DNA from: Gammaproteobacteria bacterium
Lineage (GTDB): Bacteria > Pseudomonadota > Gammaproteobacteria > Ga0077536
Assembly (NCBI GenBank): GCA_009692365.1
Contig: SHZJ01000009.1
Span: 1 to 64,000 of the forward strand
DNA length: 64,000 bases
Direction of reading: 5' to 3'
A program made the translations under genes and the position numbers. Numbering within the stretch: the stretch's first letter is position 1; every line of letters starts with the position of its first letter. Below are positions 8,289-15,797 of the stretch, in pieces. A model generated the notes under the pieces. It saw nothing but the letters and a program-made list of their open reading frames with translations. It was not told the origin of the DNA and ran no database searches.

Positions 8289-8849
8289 TCACGACTGCGA
8301 CTCCGGGCGGCGGCGATCCGAAAACCGGTAGAGCACCACCCCCCCTAGGACGATTGCCAGCGCCCACAGCCACGGCGCCCAGCGGCCACGCCCAGCGCCC
8401 ACGCTAAACGGAAAGCGCGCAGGAAATTCGCCCGTCGCACCAGCCGACACCAGCCCCACAAATCGGCCCTCCTGCTCGAAGCGGTGGTCGAAACTCACCG
8501 TGCCGCTAGCGTAAATCTTCGCTGGGAGATGCAACACCGTGACGGCCTCGAGGTCTGATTCATCGCCGGTGTCGCGAATGATGCGCACCTCGATCGGCAA
8601 ATCGCGCAGCGCTTCGTCCACGGCGTCTAGGGCGACGATCGTCTGGCCGGTACGGGGGATGTCTTCGCAAAACTCGCGCGCACCCGTGACCTCCGGCTGG
8701 TAGCCCGTGAAGTGCATGGCGTAGGGGCCCAGCCGCAGTTTGCACACATCTTTCTCGATACTCAGACCGCCATGGGCGCTGGCTGCCTGCCCCAGCGCGC
8801 ACAGCACAATGACCACCCAGCTCGCGCGGTAGCGTTCCCCGCGGCGCAT
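8289..8849 (-). CDS. Unknown periplasmic protein with C-terminal membrane anchor, fourth gene of the pmo operon
   Basis: 186 residues. The ATG overlaps the pmoB stop by one base (TGATG), so it is translationally coupled to pmoB. A signal peptide (ASWVVIVLCALGQAASA) precedes a periplasmic domain, followed by one C-terminal helix (LWALAIVLGGVVLYRF) and a basic tail. The domain carries the pattern Cys (residue about 36)-x8-MHFTGYQP and a second Cys in REFCEDIP. Met, His and Cys in a periplasmic protein coupled to a copper enzyme suggest copper handling. The layout (signal peptide, small domain, single C-terminal helix) is like that of PmoD/AmoD-type accessory proteins, but I do not see their sequence signature and leave it unnamed. 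Confidence 0.7.
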   Translation of the reverse strand: MRRGERYRASWVVIVLCALGQAASAHGGLSIEKDVCKLRLGPYAMHFTGYQPEVTGAREFCEDIPRTGQTIVALDAVDEALRDLPIEVRIIRDTGDESDLEAVTVLHLPAKIYASGTVSFDHRFEQEGRFVGLVSAGATGEFPARFPFSVGAGRGRWAPWLWALAIVLGGVVLYRFSDRRRPESQS

Positions 8850-10087
8850 CAGCTGCCGACGAACACCGGCACGATGGCACCCGACACGTTGGCGATCGAG
8901 CGCTGGCCGGCGTCATCGTATAAAAATAGCAGCCCGCCGACGCGGTTATCGGGGTCGCTCAGTAAACTGGTGAGTCGTTCGGTTTCCCACACCGCGTCGG
9001 TGGCCTCGATGAGCATGGCGCGGGTTTCGTGGGGCGCGATGGGCGTGCTGTCGGGCAGGGTGAGCCCGGTGCGCGGCAGTAACTCTGCAGGATAGCTAGC
9101 CTCGACCCGCGCCATCGCCGCCGGCAGCGCGTGGTTGACGAAGCGCAAGTTGGAGGTCATGAACTCCCCGACCTGCAGCGGCCGGTCTAGCGGGTTGTGG
9201 ATTTCCACCTGCAGTTTCATGGCGCGCCCGGGCACATCGTAGGTGGCGCGTTTTACCGTGACCCTGATTTCTTGGGCCTCACGCGGCAGCGGCTCCACCC
9301 GGAACTGCCCGGCTTGGAGCGGGATGGTGCGGGGATATTTTTGCTCGGCCCAAGTTGCCGCGCCGAACACCGCGAGCACCGTGGACACTAAAAACACGGC
9401 GCCAAAGCGTCGGTCCGCCCGGGTAACCAGCGCCTCCTCGTGGCCTAACTCCAAGGCCCTGAGACGCGTCATGAGCAACGGTCGGCGCAACCACCAGCCC
9501 ACAAAGACCAGCGCCATGAGGATCCAAAAGCCCTCCCAGCGCACCACCGTGTCGACCCCCCAAGTCTCCAGATTGTCGATCTGCGTGCCGTCGATGGTGG
9601 TGAGCGAGAGTTTGAAATCACGGTGGTCACCGCTCACCTCCAGCCACTGGCCAGGGCCCAGTAACGGCCCCGCGCCTTCCACGTTGAGCATGGGATGCAC
9701 GTGGTGACGACCGGGGATCCGGCCTTTCAACACGGTTTTAAATTCATAGTCCCGATTGAGCTGCAGCCGGCCAGATTGAATGGCGGGCGCCCCGTTGATG
9801 TAACTCTCAACGCGCGCCAGCACCGGGCCGGGCGTGCCGTTGCCAATGAATACCCGGTCGGGCTGGGGCAGGTTCGCCGGCCAGTCTTCGAACAGTCGAA
9901 AGCGCCCGGTGACGACCACGTTTTCGTTCACGGCGATGTGGTCGGTGCTCCAGCTCACATCGTAGAACTGCGCGGTGCGCATGCGCAGAAACGGCTCTTG
10001 GTTACGCTCACCGTGCGCCAGCGCCACGTTCGCGCCGAGCAGCCAGGCTAGCGCCAGCCAACCCCTAGAACAGGCGTCAGCTCGCAT
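8849..10087 (-). CDS. pmoB: Copper membrane monooxygenase subunit B (PmoB/AmoB family)
   Basis: 412 residues from an ATG that overlaps the pmoA stop by 11 bp. A signal peptide is cut before His25 in ALAHGERNQE, giving the family's N-terminal HGE. The first cupredoxin domain holds H129-V-H131 in RHHVHPMLNVEG. These three His correspond to CuB ligands His33, His137 and His139 of Methylococcus capsulatus (constant offset of 8). Two membrane helices (VRWEGFWILMALVFVGWWL and FGAVFLVSTVLAVFG) lead to a second cupredoxin domain. Residues matching His48 and His72 of the bis-His site are Gln40 and Arg64, so that site is absent. Together with pmoA and pmoC it should form a membrane-bound trimeric enzyme oxidising a small substrate. 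Confidence 0.93.
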   Translation of the reverse strand: MRADACSRGWLALAWLLGANVALAHGERNQEPFLRMRTAQFYDVSWSTDHIAVNENVVVTGRFRLFEDWPANLPQPDRVFIGNGTPGPVLARVESYINGAPAIQSGRLQLNRDYEFKTVLKGRIPGRHHVHPMLNVEGAGPLLGPGQWLEVSGDHRDFKLSLTTIDGTQIDNLETWGVDTVVRWEGFWILMALVFVGWWLRRPLLMTRLRALELGHEEALVTRADRRFGAVFLVSTVLAVFGAATWAEQKYPRTIPLQAGQFRVEPLPREAQEIRVTVKRATYDVPGRAMKLQVEIHNPLDRPLQVGEFMTSNLRFVNHALPAAMARVEASYPAELLPRTGLTLPDSTPIAPHETRAMLIEATDAVWETERLTSLLSDPDNRVGGLLFLYDDAGQRSIANVSGAIVPVFVGS

Positions 10088-10928
10088 CGCGCGGCACCGC
10101 GGGGCTGGCGGTCTGCGGGGGTCGCTCGCGCGGATAGCCAAACAGGTGTCGCCAGCGGTTGGGCAAGGTGGTGACGCGACTGAGCAGCATGCCGATATGC
10201 CACCACAGCAGGTAGGTGAGCACGCAGACAAAGCCCGCGAACGCCGAGGACACCCACGCGGAATGTCCCCCAAAAGTACGCAACGTGCCGCGTTCAATGA
10301 AGCGTAGATACTCCGGCGTGGCGGTACGGGTGAAGGCGTAGCCAATGTAATCGCCCACCGACACCAAGGAGCCCATCACTTCTACGGGCAGGCGATAGGC
10401 GGCCAGCATGGGCCAGTTTGACGGGTAGAACAGGACCGCAAACCCCATCCCGCCAATGACCGCAGTGATGAAGAAATTACCGGTCAGCAGCAGCACACAG
10501 TCGAGGACCAGCGCGCCCGGGATCATCAACGCGGGCCACACCAGACTAAACGGGAAATAAGACCACAGGTGAAAGCCGAAAAACCGCGCGATCCAAGCAC
10601 CGACCATTAACCCGGTGATGGCGAGTGTGGCGCCGATGGGCAGGCGGAATTTCTCCCACAGGACATATTGCAGGGCCGCCGGGAAAGTAATCGCCACGAT
10701 GGGTGTGAGCGTGACCCAGTACTCGCGGTCTTTCCAATCAACCCAAAAATCCCAGTCACCTGCCAACAGCATGAAGTGCAGATGGAAGGCGGCCGTGACG
10801 GCGAGCACGATAATCAAGCTGATGATGATGTCGACCTGAGCCGAGAGCTTGGCCGCCCAGCGGCTCCAGCGCACGCCGTAGATTTCGATGTACTCACCGC
10901 CCGCCTCGGGCCCCACCGCTTTGGTCAT
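10077..10928 (-). CDS. pmoA: Copper membrane monooxygenase subunit A (PmoA/AmoA family)
   Basis: 283 residues, starting MTKAVGPEAGG. Multiple membrane helices. The family signature GDWDFWVDWKDREYWVTLTP is present, as are FPAALQYVLWEKFRLP, PGALVLDCVLLLTG, LFYPSNWPMLA and TRTATPEYLRFIERGTLRTF. Compared with about 247 residues for methanotroph PmoA, it has about 20 extra residues at the N-terminus and a longer basic, Pro-rich C-terminus (GYPRERPPQTASP). Core divergence is clear, for example GAWIARFFGFHLWSYFP, so it belongs to a lineage distant from classic methanotroph PmoA. It starts 34 bp after pmoC. Family membership is certain; methane, ammonia or a C2-C4 hydrocarbon are all possible substrates. 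Confidence 0.94.
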   Translation of the reverse strand: MTKAVGPEAGGEYIEIYGVRWSRWAAKLSAQVDIIISLIIVLAVTAAFHLHFMLLAGDWDFWVDWKDREYWVTLTPIVAITFPAALQYVLWEKFRLPIGATLAITGLMVGAWIARFFGFHLWSYFPFSLVWPALMIPGALVLDCVLLLTGNFFITAVIGGMGFAVLFYPSNWPMLAAYRLPVEVMGSLVSVGDYIGYAFTRTATPEYLRFIERGTLRTFGGHSAWVSSAFAGFVCVLTYLLWWHIGMLLSRVTTLPNRWRHLFGYPRERPPQTASPAVPRDAS

Positions 10929-10962
10929 CGCGAACCGTCGATCGCTGGGTGCGAGAGCAGGC

Positions 10963-11778
10963 TCACGGGCCGGCAGCCGGTTGGGGATCGGCGAGGGAGT
11001 CGTCCAGCCCACCGGCCTGCAGTTCGGCGCGCCGAATCGCATCGAGTAAATGCTGAAGAATTTGCACCAGCAGCCCGCCCAAGGCCAGCACTGACCAACC
11101 GAGCACCACAAAACCCCAGTGCAGCGGCGCCGAGAAGTATTCTTCCATCAGCCAAAACGCGTGGCCCCATTCGTTGAAGCCTAAATTAGGCAGAATGAGA
11201 AACGGGCCAGCCACGGCGATGATCAGGGGCAGCGAGAGACGCTCGGCGAACTTTGGCAGACGGGTCATGGCGTAGAGCAACGAGCCCACCCCAAACAACA
11301 CGAACAACGGCATGGTGCCGTAGAACAAGACGATATGGCTGGGCGTGAAAGGGGTGTCGCGCACCACCGTTTGATGCCACGCCGCATCTTGCTCGGCGAA
11401 AAAGCTCCCGGTCCAGTACACCGCAAAGGCGTACACAAAAATGAAAAAGATGAGATTGAGATAGCGTCGAATTTCCTCGCGCGGCGCCAGTTGTGACAAC
11501 GCCCGGTCGCGGGTGAACCACAGGTAAGACCACAGCCCCGCCCAGCTCGCGGTGAGCACCACAAGTTCGCCTTTGAGAAGGTTCATCCAATAAGTGTCGA
11601 AGGCGGGGTCGGTGGCATCTAAGCCGGCGCTCCAACCAAACACCTGCTGATACGAACGGTAGGCCAGCATGAGGCTGAACACCCCCGCCAAACCCAGCAA
11701 CAGGCCGCGCCACGAGATGAAGGCGCGCGGCGACCAGTCTTGGGTGGTAAAAAGGGCAGCAGGTTCAGGCTTGGTCAT
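10963..11778 (-). CDS. pmoC: Copper membrane monooxygenase subunit C (PmoC/AmoC family)
   Basis: 271 residues from the ATG at 11778, with GGAG upstream; first gene of the operon. Several membrane helices. D131-x3-H135-x12-H148 (in QDAAWHQTVV...PSH) matches the CuC ligands Asp156, His160 and His173 of M. capsulatus PmoC. N202-x3-H206-x13-H220 (in FNEWGHAF...PLH) matches the CuD ligands Asn227, His231 and His245. The offset is exactly 25 for all six, so the proposed active-site region is fully conserved. This argues for a working enzyme rather than a decayed copy. Gene order C-A-B is that of pmo/amo operons, not the A-B-C order of pxm. Confidence 0.94.
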   Translation of the reverse strand: MTKPEPAALFTTQDWSPRAFISWRGLLLGLAGVFSLMLAYRSYQQVFGWSAGLDATDPAFDTYWMNLLKGELVVLTASWAGLWSYLWFTRDRALSQLAPREEIRRYLNLIFFIFVYAFAVYWTGSFFAEQDAAWHQTVVRDTPFTPSHIVLFYGTMPLFVLFGVGSLLYAMTRLPKFAERLSLPLIIAVAGPFLILPNLGFNEWGHAFWLMEEYFSAPLHWGFVVLGWSVLALGGLLVQILQHLLDAIRRAELQAGGLDDSLADPQPAAGP

Positions 11779-11986
11779 GAGAATGCTCCGAGGCTTGGCG
11801 TGGCTTACAGTACGCCCTGATTGCGGCCGAAGCCATCCGAGTTCCGCTGACACTTCAGTCAGTTATTGTTGCAATGCGGCACGCACTGCGATCGCCCGGC
11901 GGTTCCCCCGAGCTGGGCTCGAGTTTGCTACGCTCGTGGCATCGCGCAGCTCGGACTCGTTTTAACCATTCCTCAGGGAGCACTCC
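11779..11986. promoter_or_regulatory. Divergent intergenic region between pmoC and the NTF2-like gene
   Basis: 208 bp that must hold the pmoCAB promoter (minus strand) and the promoter of the NTF2-like gene (plus strand). An inverted repeat CTGAC-acttca-GTCAG lies at 11847-11862, about 70 bp upstream of the pmoC start. On the minus strand a TTGCAACAAT stretch just upstream of that repeat could be a -35 region. No clear -10 element can be fixed by eye. Confidence 0.4.
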
Positions 11987-12430
11987 ATGGACCTGCAACG
12001 GCTACAAGACCTCGAAGACATTCGGCAACTGAAGTCCCGCTATTTCCGCCTGATGGACACCCAGCAGTGGGCCGAATGGGCGCACTGCTTCACGGCGGAT
12101 ATTTCGGCTTTTTATGAAGGCGCGCCGCGGCCACGCCGGGACATGCCTACCGACATCGGCTGCGAAGGCCGCGCGGCGCTCATGGCGGGGGTGAGTGGTT
12201 TGATGGTCGGCGCGGTGTCGGTGCATCAGGGCTTTATGCCAGAAATCACCCTCACCAGCGCCACGACCGCCAAGGCCATTTGGGCCATGTTCGATTACGT
12301 GCGGCTGCCCACTTGCCACTTCAAGGGCTGGGGCCACTACCACGAGGACTACGTGAAGGAGAGCGACGGTTGGAAGCTCAAAAAAATCCACCTCACGCGC
12401 CTGCACACTGAGGAAGTTTGGGTCGATTAA
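11987..12430 (+). CDS. NTF2/SnoaL-like domain protein
   Basis: 147 residues starting at an ATG with CAGGGAG 6 nt upstream. The sequence opens LQDLEDIRQLKSRYFRLMDT, followed by WAEWAHCFTADI, which is the usual entry of SnoaL-like polyketide-cyclase/ring-hydroxylating dioxygenase beta-type NTF2 folds. Later VHQGFMPEITLTS and a Trp-rich C-terminus (GWGHYHEDYVKESDGWKLKK) fit the fold's cone-shaped pocket. Such proteins act as isomerases, dehydratases or small ligand binders, and the substrate cannot be predicted. It is divergent from pmoC with 208 bp between, so shared regulation is possible but unproven. Confidence 0.8.
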   Translation: MDLQRLQDLEDIRQLKSRYFRLMDTQQWAEWAHCFTADISAFYEGAPRPRRDMPTDIGCEGRAALMAGVSGLMVGAVSVHQGFMPEITLTSATTAKAIWAMFDYVRLPTCHFKGWGHYHEDYVKESDGWKLKKIHLTRLHTEEVWVD

Positions 12431-12542
12431 GTTTTTTTGACCCCGCTTGCCGGCGCCAGCCACCGTCAGCGCCGGGCGCTAGGGCCCGGCCGTCAAGCGA
12501 CGCCCGGCCTGAACCTAGGCGCCCGGGCGCTCGCCTCGCAGC

Positions 12543-13118
12543 TTACTGCACGACCACTTTTTTGATTTCGATCGGGGCGGCGGGCACATCGGAGTACGGC
12601 CCAACTTGGCTGGTTTTCACGCCCGCAATGGCGTCGACGATGTCCATCCCCTTGGTGACTTGGCCAAACACCGCATAGCCCCAACCCGCGCCCTCGGCTT
12701 GCGTGAAGTCCAGCGGCGCGTTATCTGCCACGTTAATGAAGAACTGCGCGGTGGCACTGTGCGGGTCACCCGTGCGGGCCATCGCGATCGAACCACGTTT
12801 ATTGAGCAGGCCGTTCTCGGCCTCGTTACGAATCGGCGCGTGGGTGGCGCGTTCTTGCATTTGCAGGGTGAACCCGCCGCCTTGGATCATGAAGCCGGGG
12901 ATCACGCGGTGGAACGTCGTGCCGTTATAAAAACCCTCTTTCGCGTAGTCTAAAAAATTAGCGACGGTCAACGGCGCATGGGCAGGATCGAGCGCCATTT
13001 CGATGTTGCCTTGGCTGGTCTCCAGCACGACCTGCACGGCTTTAGCCTCCTCGGCGGTGGCGGAATTACCCAGCAATAAGGCCGCAATGACGCCGGCCAC
13101 GGCGATTGTGTTTTTCAC
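12543..13118 (-). CDS. Periplasmic cyclophilin-type peptidyl-prolyl cis-trans isomerase
   Basis: 191 residues with a signal peptide (AVAGVIAALLLGNSATA), so it acts in the periplasm as a folding helper for proline-containing proteins. Cyclophilin motifs are in order: VVLETSQGNIEMALDP, FLDYAKEGFYNGTTFHRVIPGF split by the usual turns, MIQGG, then GSIAMARTGDPHSATAQFF and GYAVFGQVTKGMDIV. The catalytic Arg lies in FHRVIPGF and the Gln in MIQGG. Length matches bacterial PpiA/PpiB-type enzymes. It stands alone, convergent with the NTF2-like gene, and upstream of it on the same strand lies hrpB. Confidence 0.93.
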   Translation of the reverse strand: MKNTIAVAGVIAALLLGNSATAEEAKAVQVVLETSQGNIEMALDPAHAPLTVANFLDYAKEGFYNGTTFHRVIPGFMIQGGGFTLQMQERATHAPIRNEAENGLLNKRGSIAMARTGDPHSATAQFFINVADNAPLDFTQAEGAGWGYAVFGQVTKGMDIVDAIAGVKTSQVGPYSDVPAAPIEIKKVVVQ

Positions 13119-13226
13119 CCAATTTTCTCCTAAATTGAATAGTTCAGCGCGCAGGCGCGGCGCGGCCCCCCGCGCGGCGCCAACAATAACTCATCCCGCT
13201 GGCCCGCCACAGGCAGGTGGCCCCTT

Positions 13227-15701
13227 TTATTGACCACGGGGTTTGGCGCGGTGGGTGGCAGGCGCGGTCCACGGGTCGTCTGGCCAAGGATGTTTAGGGT
13301 AACGGCCTTTCATCTCGCGCTTGACCGCGGGGTAGGTGCGCTCCCAAAAGCCGCGTAAATCTTGCGTGACCTGCAGCGGCGTGCGGCGTGGTGAGAGCAG
13401 ATGTAGCACCAAGGGCACCCGGCCTTTTGCGATCCGCGGGGTGTCGGCCAGCCCAAACATTTCTTGGAGCTTCACCGCCAATACCGGTGCCTCGCCCAAG
13501 GTATACAGCACGGGTCGGCGCAGCCCGCTCGGTACGGCAATCTCGGCTGGGGCCAGTTCATCGACTTGCCGACGCTGGGCATAGTCCAGACGCTGTTTGA
13601 GCGCCTCGCTCAACGCCGCCGGCGCAATTTCCGACAGCCGCGCCCGCCCCGCCAGCAGCGGGAGTAGCCAGTGTTCGGCCGCCCGCGTGAGGTCTTCATC
13701 TGCCACGCCCGGCAACCCCAGCTCCGGGCACCATTGCCGCAGCCCCTGCACCCGTGCCTGCCACGCACGCAGCGCCTCACTCCACGGCAAACACGCGAGC
13801 CCCAGCTGTTGAATGCCGGCAAATAAAATCTGCGCGGTGGCGGCGTCGCGCGCGGTGGCAAGGCTGCGCTGGGAGAGCACAATACCGGCGAAGCGGCGCT
13901 CCTCGCAGGCTTCCACCGCGCGGCTGTCACGATTGAAACGCAGCTGCACCTCGGTGCGCCACTGCCCGGGAAAGGCGTGCTCCAAAAACGCTTGGTCCAC
14001 TGGGGCGGCGCGCAAAATGAGGCTGTCGCGCTCATCCAGCCGTAGATCGGCCACCGCCAGCCACGGCTCGCCGGTCAGCGCCGACTCTGCCAGCAGCCGC
14101 GCGCCGCGCCCACCGCTCAGCTGGTAACGGGTGGGGTTGTGGTCGTCTTTACGCGCGATGCGTTCGGGATAGGCGAGTGCGATCACCGCACCGGTTTCCT
14201 GCGGCGGGGTCTCACCCGCGGGCCCATTACCCAGTCGCCGCCGCCATTGTTGGGCGGCCTGGTCAAGGCGCATCAGGCCCCCGCGATCGGCGTCCTCCCG
14301 CGCCAGCCGGCCGGCCCGCAGCGCGACCAAAGCCGCCACCCGCAGGCGCAAATCGTCGCTGCGTCGCGCCTCCCCGCGCAGCGGATCGCGACCTTCCAGC
14401 ACCGCCGCCACATCGCAGGCCAACCCCCGCCAAGGACCCGGCGCCCGCCGCAGCGCGTTCGCGATGCGCGGATGGACACCCAACTCCAGCAGCGTGCGCC
14501 CGTGGGGCGTGGGCTGAAGGTTGGCGTCCAGCGCACCCAACGAGCGCAGCAATTCGTGGGCCTGCGCTAACGCCCCGACCGGCGGTGGGTCCAGAAAACG
14601 CAGGTTCGAGTTGCCCCAGTTCGCCAGTTCCAGCGCCAAGGCCGCCAACTCCACCTGGGCGATTTCCGGGCGGGTCGCGGGGTCTAATCGCTGGCTTTCC
14701 GGCCAGAGACGATAGCAATGCCCTGCGGCCACCCGCCCTGCTCGACCGGCGCGCTGGGTGGCCGAAGATTGGGCGATTAAGACGGTTTCCAAGCGGGTCA
14801 TGCCGCTGGCGGGGTCAAAGCGCGGCTCGCGCGCGAGCCCGGTATCGATCACGGCTCGTACGCCCGGCAGGGTCACGCTGCTTTCGGCTACGTTGGTGGC
14901 TAAAACCACCCGCCGCCGCAGCCCGGGTGTCAGCACGCGCGCCTGCTCAGCAACGCTCATTTCGCCGTGCAGCGCGCAAATTTCGGCGTTCACGCCAGCG
15001 AGCAAACGTGCGGCACGCTCGATCTCGACCTTACCGGGGACAAAGCACAACAGGTCTCCGGGGCTCTCCGCCAGCGCCAGTTCCACGGCGCGTTTGAGCT
15101 GCATGTCGGGGGATTCACGCGGCCGCGCGGCGAGATACCGGATGTCGACCGGGAAACTGCGCCCGGCGGAAACCAAGCGCGGGGCGTCCAGAAAACGGGC
15201 GAGGCGCTCGCCGTCCAGCGTCGCGGACATCACCACCAAGCGCAGGTCCGGACGCAGCCCGGCCTGCACGTCCAGACACATTGCCAAGCCTAGGTCGCTG
15301 GCCAGATTGCGCTCATGGAATTCATCGAAAATAACCGCCGAAACCCCCTCTAAAAGCGGGTCGTCTTGCAGCAGGCGGGTGAGGATGCCTTCGGTGACGA
15401 TCTCGAGGCGGGTCTGGGCGGATATTTTGCGCTCGAAGCGGATGCGATAACCCACCGTGGCACCCACTGGCTCGCCCAGCTGCGCGGCCATGAAGGAGGC
15501 TGCCGCACGCGCCGCAAGGCGGCGCGGTTCCAACATCAAAATGCGCCCGGTACACCAGTTGGCGGTGAGCAGGGCCAGTGGCACTTGAGTGGTCTTGCCC
15601 GCGCCCGGTGGCGCTTCCAACACCAGCCGCGAGCACTCGGCGAGTTGCGCCAGCAGCGCGGGCAGAATTTCTGCGATGGGGTAGTCGGTGGCGGTCTTCA
15701 T
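13227..15701 (-). CDS. hrpB: ATP-dependent helicase HrpB (DEAH/RHA family)
   Basis: 824 residues, the usual length of HrpB. Helicase motifs run in order: Walker A PPGAGKTTQVP near residue 33, motif Ia LEPRRLAARA, motif II DEFHERN (a DEFH variant of DEAH normal for HrpB), motif III SATL, and motif VI QRAGRAGR. The C-terminal HrpB-specific region includes PVLYTLGEAPVLAVKLQEMFG and LLSPRRTPLQVTQDLRGFW, followed by PKHPWPDDPW. HrpB is a cytoplasmic RNA-helicase-like ATPase whose exact role is not settled. It follows leuA on the same strand with a 96-bp gap. Confidence 0.96.
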   Translation of the reverse strand: MKTATDYPIAEILPALLAQLAECSRLVLEAPPGAGKTTQVPLALLTANWCTGRILMLEPRRLAARAAASFMAAQLGEPVGATVGYRIRFERKISAQTRLEIVTEGILTRLLQDDPLLEGVSAVIFDEFHERNLASDLGLAMCLDVQAGLRPDLRLVVMSATLDGERLARFLDAPRLVSAGRSFPVDIRYLAARPRESPDMQLKRAVELALAESPGDLLCFVPGKVEIERAARLLAGVNAEICALHGEMSVAEQARVLTPGLRRRVVLATNVAESSVTLPGVRAVIDTGLAREPRFDPASGMTRLETVLIAQSSATQRAGRAGRVAAGHCYRLWPESQRLDPATRPEIAQVELAALALELANWGNSNLRFLDPPPVGALAQAHELLRSLGALDANLQPTPHGRTLLELGVHPRIANALRRAPGPWRGLACDVAAVLEGRDPLRGEARRSDDLRLRVAALVALRAGRLAREDADRGGLMRLDQAAQQWRRRLGNGPAGETPPQETGAVIALAYPERIARKDDHNPTRYQLSGGRGARLLAESALTGEPWLAVADLRLDERDSLILRAAPVDQAFLEHAFPGQWRTEVQLRFNRDSRAVEACEERRFAGIVLSQRSLATARDAATAQILFAGIQQLGLACLPWSEALRAWQARVQGLRQWCPELGLPGVADEDLTRAAEHWLLPLLAGRARLSEIAPAALSEALKQRLDYAQRRQVDELAPAEIAVPSGLRRPVLYTLGEAPVLAVKLQEMFGLADTPRIAKGRVPLVLHLLSPRRTPLQVTQDLRGFWERTYPAVKREMKGRYPKHPWPDDPWTAPATHRAKPRGQ

Positions 15702-15797
15702 ACAGGCAATCGCTCACGCCCGGCCCACAGCCAGACGCACAGCTTAAACGGGTGGAGTCAGGGGCAGCAGCAGCGTGCCGCCCCTGAGCTTAAGATT

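Noticed and set aside
14177-15097. 306-codon plus-strand frame inside hrpB
   Set aside because: It is antisense to a clear HrpB with all helicase motifs and is Pro/Arg/Ala-rich; a shadow frame.
15758-15787. Hairpin TCAGGGGC/GCCCCTGA after leuA as an intrinsic terminator
   Set aside because: Stem is perfect but there is no T tract on the minus strand and hrpB follows in the same direction, so I do not annotate it as a terminator.
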